A DNA stretch of 64,000 bases from Hippopus hippopus (GCA_946811185.2 OX328103.1:3662132-3726131), one strand, 5' to 3'. Counted from the first letter of the stretch, positions 10,065-19,882 are shown. The notes: generated from the letters alone by a model not told the origin. Program-made: numbers and translations.

Positions 10065-10274
10065 CTCTTTACCAAACAATCTTATGTTTCAACAACCTGT
10101 AATAAGGAGGTCTTTGAGAACTTAGTAGTTCTAGGAGAAAATGCAGTTAACCAGCTATATCTCCTGTACCTGCAACATTTACTACCTTTTCAAAATTGCA
10201 ATCATTTCACCCACATGGAGTGCCTGCGAAATGCTTTTACATTGGGAAAAGTTCAAAATTTTGTCGGATAAAGA
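10065..10274 (-). mobile_element. F1 copy, hairpin decayed
   Basis: Follows ATAC at 10061-10064. Left arm TAGGAGAAAATGCAG and right arm CTATATCTCCTG no longer pair well. Confidence 0.65.
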
Positions 10275-10299
10275 GCAAAGTGTTAAAAGTTTAATTTAA

Positions 10300-10518
10300 C
10301 TCTTTACCATACAGTTAAGTTTTTGACTAGTCCAAATTCATAGCATTTGCAGACTGCAATTTGAATATGACTCAAATGGTGGAAATCATCTTTGAAAGGG
10401 TAGAAAACATTGTGGGAAAAGGAGAAAATGCTGGTTACCAGCATTTTCTTTTTTTCCCACAATGTTTTTAAAGCGTCTCTCTCAAGGTCATAAAAACTTG
10501 GGATTATATGGAAAGGGG
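10300..10518 (+). mobile_element. F1 full length
   Basis: 219 bp between TTAA 10296-10299 and 10519-10522. Right arm has CTTTTTTTCCC in place of CTCCTTTTCCC. Confidence 0.85.
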
Positions 10519-10582
10519 TTAAATAAGTACAGGCTTTTTAGATAGACTAGCTTGTCCTAGTGATATGTGTGAGAAATGAAAT

Positions 10583-10790
10583 GTAGAAAGAAACAAGAAA
10601 TATTTTTAAAAAAGATAGATGTCCTAAATTTGTAATAGGCAGAGGCCCTTAGAATAAACTAGTCTACATTTTTTACCAGTGGGGCCCTTCAAATAAACAT
10701 GTCTACAATTTTGACCAATCAAAAATTTCTATTTATTCATTTGTTATCATTACCAAAAATTAGGTCAAAAGCCAGCACGTAAAGCTCAAC
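10583..10790 (-). repeat. Dispersed repeat, inverted copy of 56250-56430
   Basis: The reverse complement shares TGCTGGCTTTTGACCTA, TGATAACAAATGAAT, AAATGTAGAC and AAGGGCC blocks with 56250-56430. No coding potential. Family unknown to me; the flanking GTGCTGGCTTTTGACC may mark one end. Confidence 0.6.
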
Positions 10791-10993
10791 CGGAAAAAGT
10801 GGCTCAAATGAGCAACACAACATTGTTGGAAAAAACGAGGTTGCTCGAAATAGGCAGTTGCCTCATTTGTCATGGTATTTTAAAATGCTGTCATAATAAT
10901 GGATGAGAAAAGTTGTACTTGTGTGATGTGTGGACTAAAGAATTCAAAGACAGAATAGAAAACAAATAAACCCTACTTGAACTCCAGTATTAA

Positions 10994-11206
10994 TTCTATA
11001 CCAAATTACAAACTCTAAAAATAGACACATTCAAATTCAAAGTATTTGCAGACGATGGATGTGGCAAAAGAATTTATCTGTGAGAGAGCAGAAAACTTTG
11101 TGGGAAAACGAGAAAATGCTTATTACCAGCGTTTTCTCCTTTTTCCACAATGTTTGCAAAAGCTGGTTTCCTCAGGGTCATTGAAAGATGGGATTGTGTG
11201 GTAAAA
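10994..11206 (+). mobile_element. F1 copy
   Basis: TTAA at 10990-10993. Hairpin retained with CTTATTACCAGCG centre; B end GATTGTGTGGTAAAA. Right TTAA lost. Confidence 0.75.
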
Positions 11207-11267
11207 GTGATGTTTCAAGATTTTTTCTTTTGAGACAGTTCTGCAATCATGAAGAGAGTAAGAGTAG

Positions 11268-11352
11268 GTTAACCCCAAGGCTGCAGTTAAGCCCAACTTA
11301 AAGACCTCTTGCAGACAGTGTAGATCAAGATCAGACTGCACAGAACTTTCTG
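11268..11352 (+). repeat. F2 fragment
   Basis: 5' part of F2 (GTTAACCCCAAGGCTGC, then GTGTAGATCAAGATCAGACT) cut off after GCACAGAAC, in the middle of the hairpin. Confidence 0.6.
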
Positions 11353-11573
11353 ATAAGGAGATATCTTTTCACCAAAAGATACCTTGGACACAGCAGAATT
11401 CGGTTTTTCAATGTTGGCTTGAAAGTTTCATTTCACTTCTATAGCAGGATTAGGTTTAAAATATGATATACACCCAACCTTGTCATGGAGCCCCAGTCTT
11501 TCATAAATACCCAGGGGCTTCAGTAGAACTTGCAAATAGGTCAAGATTGAGATGGTGACTCATATTTAACCCT

Positions 11574-11793
11574 AAACCCTTTACCACACAAACCTGAATT
11601 TTAACGACCCATGAAGATGAAGGCTTTTGAAAACATTGTGGGAAAAGGAGAAAATGCTGGTAACCAGCATTTTCTCCTTTTCCCACGATGTTTTCTACCC
11701 TATCAAAGACAGAAATCATCATTGTAGAAACATTTGTCATCAGCAAATGCTTTCAAATTGGATTAGTCTAGAACTTTGTTATTTGGTAAAGGG
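11574..11793 (-). mobile_element. F1 full length, first of an F1-F2-F1 triplet
   Basis: B end AACCCTTTACCACACAAACC; arms nearly perfect. Ends at degenerate TTAC 11794-11797. Confidence 0.85.
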
Positions 11794-11797
11794 TTAC

Positions 11798-11980
11798 AGT
11801 GCCTTTCTCAAACATAGCTGCCTCTGCGGCTAGTGAAGATCAAGATCAGACTGCACAGAACATACAGTCTGATCTCTGATCTACACTGTCTGCTTTGCTG
11901 AGACATTCAATTGCAATTATTAGGCTGAATTATGATCAGACTGAAAATGTCCAACTTTGGGTTATTGGGCACTGTAAGGG
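11798..11980 (+). mobile_element. F2 full length between F1 copies
   Basis: 183 bp. Hairpin GAAGATCAAGATCAGACTGC / ACATACAGTCTGATCTCTG; end GGGCACTGTAAGGG; right TTAA 11981-11984 shared with F1. Confidence 0.82.
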
Positions 11981-11984
11981 TTAA

Positions 11985-12226
11985 CTCTTTACCAGACGAC
12001 AAAATTTTAGACTTGTCCATTTTGAAAGCACTTGCAGATGACAAATTAAATGCTGCTTAAATGATTAAATTCACTCTTGAAAATAGAGAAAACACTGGGA
12101 AAAAGGAGATAATGCTAACCAGCATTTTCTCCTTTTTCCCACAATGTGTTAGCACTTTCTCCTTTTTCCCGCAATGTTTTCAAAGGACTTCTTTCTCGTT
12201 AAAAGTCGGGATTATGTGGTAAAGGG
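11985..12226 (+). mobile_element. F1 copy with a repeated right arm
   Basis: 242 bp between TTAA 11981-11984 and 12227-12230. The right arm occurs twice in series (GCATTTTCTCCTTTTTCCC..., then GCACTTTCTCCTTTTTCCC). The extra 26-30 bp explain the excess over 221. Confidence 0.82.
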
Positions 12227-12489
12227 TTAAAAAAGTAAAGGAAAGAAAATCTTGAAGTGACATGTTAATCTATTATACTACAAAGTGCTTGTCAATGAAT
12301 GATTTTAACCCTTGTCATGTGAGAAATACCCATTTGTGAATGGACACCGTGGAAATGAGCCAGGGGAGTGCACCAAGGTGGCAGGGTCTGAGGCTGCACT
12401 TTTTGTGCATGTGGTCTGACTGTGTTTTTGTAGATTAACGGTTATGGTGCCATATTAACGGAACAGACAATTTGAGCCTTAAAGTAGGA

Positions 12490-12722
12490 CTAAATAATTG
12501 CTATATCAAATTTGCTTGTGTCCAGTCAATGTCCCAGCAAAGTGGACAGTATAGATCAAAGATCAGACTGCAGGTTTTATGCCAAATAAATACAGCTCAA
12601 ATGACAGGATTTTACTTTAATAGGGTAGAAAAATACTTTGTAAAAATTTTCTCATTTCCTACATTGTTTGAAAAAAGCCTTTTTTTCATCAGGGTATCAG
12701 AAGATTGGCTTGTTTTATAAGG
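12490..12722 (+). mobile_element. F2/F1 chimera
   Basis: F2 sequence (AAGTGGACAGTATAGATC, AAGATCAGACTGCAGG) switches at about 12572 to the F1 A half (CAGCTCAAATGACAGG, TAGGGTAGAAAAATAC) and runs to an F1 B end (GGCTTGTTTTATAAGGG). The junction lies in the F2 loop. Confidence 0.6.
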
Positions 12723-12729
12723 GTTTAAA

Positions 12730-12920
12730 TCTCAACCCTTAGGCTGCAAAGTGATTCACGTGCTTCAAGATTAGACTGCACAAAACATGCAGTTTTTCCT
12801 TTGATCTACACTGCCCAATATGGTATATTTTCTTGCAGGTGAAATAAACCTTGAAATTGCAATATTTTGATTTTAACTGTTGAGTAGAAATTTTCCTTCA
12901 TTTATTCAGTAGTTTGAATC
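12730..12920 (+). mobile_element. F2 copy, decayed
   Basis: CTCAACCCTTAGGCTGC start, AAGATTAGACTGCAC / GCAGTTTTTCCTTTGATC hairpin; right TTAA 12921-12924 shared with the next F2. Confidence 0.65.
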
Positions 12921-12924
12921 TTAA

Positions 12925-13127
12925 CCCTTAAAGCACCTTTCACGACTATAGTTGCTTTTGTGGCCAGTGTAGATCAAGATCAGTCAGCACAAAATGTGCA
13001 GCCTGATCTTTGATCTACACTGTCCATTTTGCTGATACACTGCAGACAAAAGCAACCATAAAATTGTAATTATTGGGTCCTATATCTAGGATAAAAATTT
13101 GTGTTGGGTTTAGTCAGCACTCTAAGG
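12925..13127 (+). mobile_element. F2 full length
   Basis: Starts CCCTTAAAGCACC; hairpin GTAGATCAAGATCAGTCAGC / GTGCAGCCTGATCTTTGATC; ends CAGCACTCTAAGG. Confidence 0.8.
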
Positions 13128-13355
13128 ATTGGATTGCCTAGATGGGGAAGGGTAGATATATGAATGAACTACTTAAAATACATACTGGTATAGATTGATT
13201 GCCTAAAATGTAAACACAAAATCTAGGTTCAATATATTATCAGTATTAATTCTCCATTTGTGCTGATATAAAAAAAACATTAGGGTCTAAAACATAATAA
13301 ATGTTCTGAAGGGTGGATTCCTTGCCAGATCAGTTTGGCACTTTGCTGTACTTCT

Positions 13356-14033
13356 TGATACCCCCCACGTACGAAGTAGACAAGGGGGGGGGGGTTTAAT
13401 AAAAAGTTTCACTACATCTGACTGTCCACTTGTCAGTCCATCGATCTGTCGGTCCATCAGTCCGTCTTTGTTTTTGTTTCCATGCTCTAACCCAAAAGCT
13501 GTTTGATCTAGGACCCTGAAACTTTATACAAAAGCTGTTCATGACTAAAGGAGGTGCCCTTATGTTTTTTGGGTCACATGGGTTAAAGGTAAATAAACTT
13601 TGTTTGAAAATCGTTTCAAGGCTCTTAAACAAAAGCCGTTTGACCTAGGATCATGAAACTATATACAAGTGTTGCTCATGACCCAAGAAGGTGCCCTATT
13701 GTTTTTAGGTGACATGGGTCAAAAGTCAAGGTCAACTTTGTTTTGAAAACCATTTCAGTTCTCCGGCAGTGCTGCTTTGAACAGTTACAAGGCCCAGGGC
13801 CCGTATTCACCAACCATTCTTAAGAACATTCTTAGTCTTTTTCTCCATAATTTTCTAACTTTGAAAGTAACACAACTTCTGATTGGCTAAACCATTTGGT
13901 TTAGCCAATCAGAAGTTATGTTACTTTCAAGTCTGGAAAAACTTGGAGAATAAGACTGATAATATTCTTAAGAATAGTTGGTGAATACGGACCCTGGTGG
14001 GGGATATTTGTCCTCTTTGTGACAGTTCTAGTT
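13356..14033 (+). mobile_element. HINE-like element, interrupted by a foldback element
   Basis: Starts TTGATACCCCCCACG...GGGGGGGGGG, then a GTCCATCGATCTGTCGGTCC tract and two 137-bp repeats (CAAAAGC.GTTTGA.CTAGG at 13493 and 13630). The right end GGTGGGGGATATTTGTCC...GTTCTAGTT resembles the CTAGTT terminus of the pearl-like elements. The F4 foldback element (13798-13994) sits between CAAGGCCC and TGGTGGGGG. Non-autonomous; assignment is inference from ends and internal repeats. Confidence 0.6.
13798..13994 (+). mobile_element. F4 foldback element (long inverted repeat)
   Basis: About 197 bp whose two halves are inverted copies: CCGTATTCACCAACCATTCT at the left, AGTTGGTGAATACGG at the right, and a perfect core CTGATTGGCTAAACC/GGTTTAGCCAATCAG. 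Both arms display a CCAAT motif (NF-Y type). Second copy at 51343-51533. No protein. Confidence 0.8.
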
Positions 14034-14100
14034 GAAAGGGAAAGGGGGTGTTAGCATCAAAAACTAGTTGAAGATGTAACTACAAATTAGTTCTATGTTT

Positions 14101-14365
14101 TTATTGTAATTTAACGCTGAATTACCAGCTAAGGTTAAATCACGGGGGGTCAGTCTCTCAGTGCACCTATGCATCTGCTTCCTGGCTTTCTCACACCATT
14201 TCTGAAACAATTGTCTTCCAAGCCACTGACTACTTTTCTCAGATGCTACAGAGATGCAAGGCTAAAAATCGCCTGCAAGAAAACTTTGCCTCGGCCGAGT
14301 ATCCAACACACAACCACCAGGTCAAGGGTCAGATACCATAACCACTAAGCTACCTGGCTGGACTC
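14101..14365 (-). mobile_element. SINE-2
   Basis: Minus-strand copy of the SINE seen at 34302-34556: head CCAGCCAGGTAGCTTAGTGG with a B-box region TCTGACCCTTGACC, body TTGGAAGACAATTGTTTC, tail ATTCAGCGTTAAATTAC. It precedes an F2 remnant, suggesting insertion into an F2 copy. Confidence 0.68.
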
Positions 14366-14452
14366 CAAGATCAGACCACACATTCTGTGCTGTCTGATCT
14401 TTATCTACCCTACCTGCACAAGCAATTTATTCCAGATTCAGTGCTTTAAGGG
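14366..14452 (+). repeat. F2 right part
   Basis: CAAGATCAGACCACACATTC / GTGCTGTCTGATC hairpin and CAGTGCTTTAAGGG end, then degenerate TTGA shared with F1. Confidence 0.6.
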
Positions 14453-14456
14453 TTGA

Positions 14457-14677
14457 ACCCTTTACCACACAATCCTGAGTTTTAATAATTCGTAGTAAAT
14501 AGCCTTTTGAAAACCTTGCGGGAAAAGCAGAAAATGCTGGTAACCAGCATTTTCTCCTTTTCCCACAATATTTTCTACCCTGTCAAAGGCAATGTTTGTT
14601 CATTTGATCTACATTTCTTTTGTTGTCTGCAAAATGCTTTCGATTTGTACTCGAAATTTTTGTTGCATGATAAAGGG
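14457..14677 (-). mobile_element. F1 full length
   Basis: 221 bp. CCCTTTACCACACAATCC end, hairpin with GCGGGAAAAGCAG on the left arm, A end TTGTTGCATGATAAAGGG. Confidence 0.85.
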
Positions 14678-14908
14678 CTAAAAACCTTGCTTCTGCAGCC
14701 TATAGTTATCAAAAAAAGCGTCAGTTTTGCTGAAAAGCATTTTGTGCTGCAAGAAAATGTCATCATGACGATATTTGATTGATGTAAGCGATAATTATCA
14801 TAAGGATGAGGCTGCAGTTTACTCCTGATATATCACCACCATTTTATGCAGTCTAGTTAAGGAGTTATTTATTTTGTTTTGGGTTAATTTATTGACAAAC
14901 AGTTATAA

Positions 14909-15086
14909 CTCTTTAAAACCTTACTGGTCACATAATTGACTTTATAGACCCGTACATAGAAGGCTTTGGAAAACATTGTAGGAAAAGGAGAAAATGCTGG
15001 TAACCAGCATTTTCTCCCTTTCCAACAATGTTTTAGAAAACTTTCTTTCTCAGGCTCATTAAAACTCAAGATTGTTTGGTAAAGAG
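14909..15086. mobile_element. F1 with two B halves (BB copy)
   Basis: 178 bp. The left half reads inward as a B half (GACTTTATAGACCCG, AGAAGGCTTTGG) and the right half outward also as a B half (TTTCTCAGGCTCATTAAAAC, GATTGTTTGGTAAAGAG). There is no A half. Flanked by TTATAA on both sides (14903-14908, 15087-15092) rather than plain TTAA. Confidence 0.75.
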
Positions 15087-15092
15087 TTATAA

Positions 15093-15345
15093 CTCTTAAG
15101 CACTTAAAGCCTGTCCTTGGTTTCTTTCGCAGATAGCGTGGATTTAACCTGTTTATTACACGACAACAAAAATATTGACTCGTCCATATTGAACAACATT
15201 TGTTAATGCCATGATATGCATGACTCAAATTATGGATTGTATTTTTTGAAAACAAGGAGAATATTATGGGAAAAGGAGAAATGTGGTTTATCAGCCTTCC
15301 TCCTTGGGGTCATAAACACATAGGGATTGTTTGGTATAAGGGATA
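15093..15345 (+). mobile_element. F2 5' stub followed by decayed F1
   Basis: CTCTTAAGCACTTAAAGCC and a short F2 stub run to 15148. From 15149 an F1 copy follows (TTACACGACAACAAAAAT, GGAGAATATTATGGGAAAAG) with the right hairpin arm largely lost. Confidence 0.55.
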
Positions 15346-15552
15346 AAGAAACACTGCATTGAAAGTGGAGTCTGATTTAGGATTTATACAGCTCAATATT
15401 TTATGGGGGAAATAGAGAAATTGCTGTTGCTCCTTGCCCAACATTGTTGTGCAACCTATCAGAGCACTTACACCCAGTTGTATCCATTTCAAGTTAGTTT
15501 TCTACAGATGCTTAGAATTTGACATTGATCAAAATTTACCATGTTGGAAAGA
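15346..15552 (-). mobile_element. F1 copy, strongly diverged
   Basis: TTGCTCCTTGCCCAACATTG right arm, A half CTACAGATGCTTAGAATTTG, end CATGTTGGAAAGAG then TTAA 15553-15556. Confidence 0.5.
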
Positions 15553-15556
15553 GTTA

Positions 15557-15770
15557 ACCATTAAAGTAACTTTTACATTTATAGTTGCCTCTACAGCCAC
15601 TGTATATCAAGATCAGACTGCTCAAAACATGTAGTCTGATCTTTTATTCCAATATTTGCTTTGCTTACACATTCTGGACAAAAAAAAAAAACCTTGAAAT
15701 TTATCTTATTTTGGTCTTATTTCTAGACAGCAAATGTCGGTTGGGTTTATAAGGTGCTCTAAGGATAAAA
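15557..15770 (+). mobile_element. F2 copy
   Basis: Starts CCATTAAAGTAAC after a shared TTAA; hairpin ATATCAAGATCAGACTGC / CATGTAGTCTGATC; ends AAGGTGCTCTAAGG. Confidence 0.72.
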
Positions 15771-15808
15771 GCAGTTGTAGTCGCCAGCTTGTTGTATTTT
15801 TCATTTAA

Positions 15809-16022
15809 CTCTTTACCACACAAATTTTTAGCCTGGTCCAAATTGGAAGCATTTGCAGACAACAATTACGTTACTCAAAACATAAAATTTGTCTCTCAAA
15901 GGGTAGAAACATTGTGGGAAAAGAAGAAAATGCTGGTTACCAGCATTTTCTCCTTTTCCCACAATGTTTTCAAAAGTCCAATTTACCAAGGCTGTTAAAA
16001 CTTTGGATTTTGTGGTAATTGG
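15809..16022 (+). mobile_element. F1 full length inside a flank duplication
   Basis: 214 bp between TTAA 15805-15808 and 16023-16026. The roughly 40 bp upstream (GTTGTAGTCGCCAGCTTG) recur just downstream (ATTGTAGTCGCAAGCTTG). Confidence 0.85.
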
Positions 16023-16195
16023 TTAAAGCAATTGTAGTCGCAAGCTTGTTATATTTTGCAGTTTAACTTATGTCAATATACTCAATGCATTATAAATTCA
16101 TGCTCACACCTATTTATGTAACTGACCCACTTCTTTATTGCGCATTTAGCAGATTGAAAAGTTATGTGATTGTCATGTGTGAGTTTTACACTATA

Positions 16196-16415
16196 CTCTA
16201 TACTAAAACGACAAAATTTTAGACCGTTCCAAATTCAAAGCATTTGGAGACGTAAAACTGATGTTGCAAAAATTAGGAAATTTTTATTTGAAAGGGTAGA
16301 AAACATTGTGGGAAAAGGAGAAAAATGCCCAGCATTTTCTCCTGTTGCCACAATGTTTACAAAAGTCTCTCTGTTACTTAAGAGTCGTTTAAACTCGGGA
16401 TCATGTCGTGAAGGG
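16196..16415 (+). mobile_element. F1 copy, hairpin centre lost
   Basis: Arms shortened to GGAGAAAAATG-CCCAGCATTTTCTCC, so the central GCTGGT is deleted. TTAA 16416-16419 on the right. Confidence 0.78.
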
Positions 16416-16555
16416 TTAAAGAGAAAAAAAAAAGAATCTCCATTGTTGAAAGGTCTTTTGCCTTTCTCGTAGCAAACAGAAACATTAAGATAGTTTGTTT
16501 TATCTCAGTGACTACTCACTTACTCATGTATTTTGGGGGTTTCACTAGCACTAGG

Positions 16556-16686
16556 TAAGGGCTGTGATGTGTCATGCCCATGGACACTCCCATGAAAAGC
16601 CTCAGGCCTGGCAAGAGTGAGGATCGAACTTAGGGCCTCTGGAACACAAATCCTTCACCTTCACCACTGGGCCATGCTGGACCCAA
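16556..16686 (-). mobile_element. SINE-3 fragment
   Basis: Minus-strand tRNA-like head (ATGGCCCAGTGGTGAAGG, GGATTTGTGTTCCAGAGGC, GTTCGATCCTCAC) and part of the body (GAGTGTCCATGGGC). Related copies: 30560-30712, 42718-42815 and 53774-53988. Confidence 0.6.
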
Positions 16687-16704
16687 AGTGTGCTCTTATT
16701 ATCC

Positions 16705-17053
16705 TAAGAAAGATTGATTTTGAAAAACTAATAAGGGAAAAAGAGAAAATGCTGGTAACCAGCATTTTCTTCGTATCCCAACGGTCTTCTACCTTTTCAT
16801 TCTCATATTCCATCAATTTAGCCTCATTCAACTTTTCACCAAACAACAAAACTTTGGCTTGGACCAAATTCCAAGCATTCACAGATGACAAATTAGAGTA
16901 AATGTTGCCTATAATTATGATGAGTTCTGTCTTTGAAAGAGTAGAAAACATTGAGAGAAAAAGGCTGACTTCCAGCATTTCCTCCCTTTCCCACATTAGT
17001 TTTTAAGCCCTTCTCTCTCAGGGTCATTAAAGTCAGGATGATGTGGTAAAAGA
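16705..17053. mobile_element. Two F1 copies, A ends together
   Basis: A truncated minus copy (16705-16831: hairpin plus part of the A half) runs into a plus copy (16832-17053: TTTTCACCAAACAACAAAAC start; hairpin reduced to GGCTGACTTCCAGC; GATGATGTGGTAAAAG end). Confidence 0.65.
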
Positions 17054-17364
17054 TTAAATTTTTGTCTTGGCATGGTTTCATTTTGGACAAATCTAATGAA
17101 CATGTGTAAATTCCACGGTTGGCATAGGTGTGGTTGGTACTTTCTGGTAAGGTGGTAGATAAAATTGATGCTACTCAGTAAACTACCCTGATAATGCTTT
17201 GGATAGGAGCAGATGATCTGTTTTATATTTGCAGATTACAATTCTGTATCGGGTATCATGGCCTTCTATCAACCATCAAAACGAGATATGATCAACAATT
17301 AATGGTCTAATTTATAAAACAGTTATTGTTATTGTATTACTGCAGCACTTTTGTCTTATCTTAA

Positions 17365-17584
17365 CTCTTTACCAAACGACAAAATTTTAAACTGGTCCAA
17401 ATTGAAAGCATTTGTAGACGACAAAATTCACATGACTCAAAAATTGAAATTTGTTCTGGGAGGGTAGAAAACATTGTGGGAAAAGGAGAAAATGCTGGTT
17501 ACCAGCATTTTCTCCTTTTCCCACAATGTTTTCAAAAGGCCTCTATCTCATGGTCATAAAAACCAGGGATTGTTTGGTAAAGAG
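17365..17584 (+). mobile_element. F1 copy 1 of a near-identical triplet
   Basis: 220 bp between TTAA 17361-17364 and 17585-17588. Private marks shared with the next two copies: CTGGGAGGGTAGAAAAC, ACCAGGGATTGTTTGG and, with copy 2, CCTCTATCTCATGGTC. Confidence 0.93.
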
Positions 17585-17588
17585 TTAA

Positions 17589-17808
17589 CTCTTTACCAAA
17601 CGACAAAATTTTAGACTTGTCCAAATTGAAAGAATTTGCAGACGACAAAATTCACATGACTCAAAAATTGAAATTTGTTCTGGGAGGGTAGAAAACATTG
17701 TGGGAAAAGAAGAAAATGCTGGTTACCAGCATTTTCTCCTTTTCCCACAATGTTTTCAAAAGGCCTCTATCTCATGGTCATAAAAACCAGGGATTGTTTG
17801 GTAAAGAG
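17589..17808 (+). mobile_element. F1 copy 2 of the triplet
   Basis: 220 bp; shares one TTAA with each neighbour, giving a 224-bp period. Carries AAAGAATTTGCAGACG and an AAAAGAAGAAAATG left arm like copy 3. Confidence 0.93.
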
Positions 17809-17812
17809 TTAA

Positions 17813-18032
17813 CTCTTTACCAAACGATAAAATTTTAGACTTGTCCAAATTGAAAGAATTTGCAGACGACAAAATTCACATGACTCAAAAATTGAAATTT
17901 GTTCTGGGAGGGTAGAAAACATTGTGGGAAAAGAAGAAAATGCTGGTTACCAGCATTTTCTCCTTTTCCCACAATGTTTTCAAAAAGCTTCTATCTCAGG
18001 GTCGTAAAAACCAGGGATTGTTTGGTAAAGAG
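17813..18032 (+). mobile_element. F1 copy 3 of the triplet
   Basis: 220 bp; TTAA 17809-17812 and 18033-18036. Differs from copy 2 mainly by AAAAAGCTTCTATCTCAGGG. Confidence 0.93.
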
Positions 18033-18044
18033 TTAAGGGTTTGC

Positions 18045-18236
18045 AATATACCTCTGCCATACAATCCCTTCTTTTAATGACCCTGCAGAAGAGGCGCCAT
18101 TTGAGAATGTTTTGGGGATAGAAGAAAATGGTTCACCCAGTCTTAGAACTTTAATTTATTTGTACCACTTTCAGATTTATCATTTGCAGATGCCTTAAAT
18201 TTGGAAAAAGTCCTAAAATTTTTAACTTGGAAAGAA
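18045..18236 (-). mobile_element. F1 copy, decayed
   Basis: CCTCTGCCATACAATCCC start, hairpin nearly lost, A half GCAGATGCCTTAAATTTGG, TTAA 18237-18240 shared with the next copy. Confidence 0.6.
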
Positions 18237-18240
18237 TTAA

Positions 18241-18461
18241 CCCTTTACCACACAATGCCGACTTTTATCTACCTTGAAAAAGAAGCCTTTTGAAAACATA
18301 GTGGGAAAAGGAGAAAATGCTGGTAACTAGCATTTTCTCCTTTTTCCACAATGCTTTCTACCTGTTCAGATATCATTCTCCACATTTTAGCTACATTTGA
18401 TTTGTGGTCTGCAACTGCTTTCAATTTGGATCAGTCTAAACTTTTGTCGTTTGGTAAAGAG
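18241..18461 (-). mobile_element. F1 full length
   Basis: 221 bp between TTAA 18237-18240 and 18462-18465. CCCTTTACCACACAATGCC end; centre GGTAACTAGC. Confidence 0.88.
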
Positions 18462-18684
18462 TTAACCAATTATTCAAAAGGAAATTCTAATTCTAATTTC
18501 TATGACTAACCAAGTGATTGACCCAGACAGAACAGCCAATCAAATGCCTAGCTTTTGAAATCAGCATTAGAACATTACTAAGAATTGTTATTGGCTAAGT
18601 TTTGAAAAATATATTGTAGGAAAATTATATTCTACCCATAATTATACTTATCTTCAGACCCATGTACAGATATAAAAAAGTTTT

Positions 18685-18905
18685 AATAAAATCCTTTACT
18701 AGATGACAAAATTTTAGACTTGTCCAAAGTGAAAGCTTTCGGAATTTACAAATTTTGTGTGAATGAAATAACAGAACAGCAAGGTCTATAAAAGGGTAAA
18801 AACCACTGGTAGGTGAAAGACTGAAAAAATTTTTGTGACCAGAATTGTTTACTTATTTCACAATGTTTTCAAAAATGTGCTTCTTGTTCAACTTCTAGTT
18901 GTACT
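18685..18905 (+). repeat. F1 copy, strongly diverged
   Basis: A end TCCTTTACTAGATGACAAAA and TTTAGACTTGTCCAAAG are clear. The hairpin and B half are barely recognisable (TTCACAATGTTTTCAAAAA). Confidence 0.45.
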
Positions 18906-19006
18906 TTATGATGTCAAGATATGTTTCAAAGTGGTTGTTATGCTCTTTTACATAAATCTCACAATTTAAATAATAAAAGGCAAGAAAATCGGGAAGCTGA
19001 TACTTT

Positions 19007-19189
19007 ATGTTAATCTTTCCACCAATCTTCTTTTACCGAAAGTATTATAGTAAACCACGACAACGTAAAAATGAACTTGACAAAAATAGCATGTATTTCG
19101 GTGATGACTCACACATTCAGTCAAAAAACGACATTATTTATCGAGTTATCTGTGAAGAGAGAAGTTCATCTTCTTTGCAGGATGTATAG
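19007..19189 (+). CDS. Possible terminal exon (unrecognised, weak)
   Basis: In a repeat-free patch (18906-19276) an open frame runs from ATG 19007 to TAG 19187-19189. An apolar start (MLIFPPIFFY) is followed by basic RKYYSKPRQRKNE and a polar tail ending ICEERSSSSLQDV. This resembles the end of a membrane segment with a cytoplasmic tail, but I recognise no family. A stop lies a few codons upstream, so an internal splice acceptor would be needed, and none is convincing. Could be chance. Confidence 0.2.
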   Translation: MLIFPPIFFYRKYYSKPRQRKNELDKNSMYFGDDSHIQSKNDIIYRVICEERSSSSLQDV

Positions 19190-19276
19190 GTGAGAAGATG
19201 ATATTTGGTTACGCTCAGTAGTCATAAATGTGCTTGACACACTTGAAATGTCTGCGTGAACGCTGTCATTGAAGTC

Positions 19277-19497
19277 GTAACTTTACCAGACGACAAAATT
19301 TTGTAGTGGACAGAGTTGGAAGGTTTTACAGATGACAACTTTATTGTTACTCAAACAATGGGATTTGGCTTTGATAGGATAGAAAACATTGTGGAAAAAA
19401 GGAGAAAATGCTGGTTACCAGCATTTTCTCCTTTTACCACAATGTTTTCAAAAGGCTTGTTCCTGATAGGGTGTTAAAACTCTTGTGGGGTAAAGGG
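19277..19497 (+). mobile_element. F1 full length
   Basis: ACTTTACCAGACGACAAAAT end, arms intact except GTGGAAAAAAGG, GGTTACC centre. Confidence 0.82.
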
Positions 19498-19501
19498 TCA
19501 A

Positions 19502-19689
19502 CACTATACCAAACGACAAAATTTTGTACTTGACTGAATTAAAAATATAATGCAGATCATAACTTGAATGTTGCTCAAATGGTTATTTCTGTGTTTGATA
19601 GTGTAGAAAAAATTGTGAAAACATGTTTTCTCACAATGTTTTCCAATGCCTTCTTCCTCAGGGTTGTTAAAACTCGGGATTGTGTGGTA
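19502..19689 (+). mobile_element. F1 copy with a replaced, shorter palindrome
   Basis: 188 bp. A and B halves are normal but the long hairpin is reduced to a short fold, ATTGTGAAAACATG/TTTTCTCACAAT. TTAA 19690-19693 leads into an F2b piece. Confidence 0.75.
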
Positions 19690-19693
19690 TTAA

Positions 19694-19882
19694 CTCTTTC
19701 ATTACTGAATAAATAAATTCCATTTTCTGGAAGGCTACAAATACAGTTCCGCTGCAAGATCAGTGCACAGTTTGGTCATAATCTAGTGAAAGCTTTTGCA
19801 GGAGACAAAAGTGACCCAAAATATAAAATCTGCCTTTGTAAGAGTAGAAAGCATTGTAGAAAAGGGAGAGCTTACAAGCTTT
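19694..19882. repeat. F2b fragment fused to F1 fragment
   Basis: 19694-19786 is the right end of F2b on the minus strand (CTCTTTCATTACTGAATA). At 19787 it switches to the plus-strand F1 A half (AAAGCTTTTGCAGGAGAC, GTAGAAAGCATTGTAG). Confidence 0.55.

Noticed and set aside
17361..18465. CRISPR array
   Set aside because: Regular 224-bp spacing comes from whole MITE copies joined at TTAA; there are no short repeats with unique spacers, and the genome is animal.
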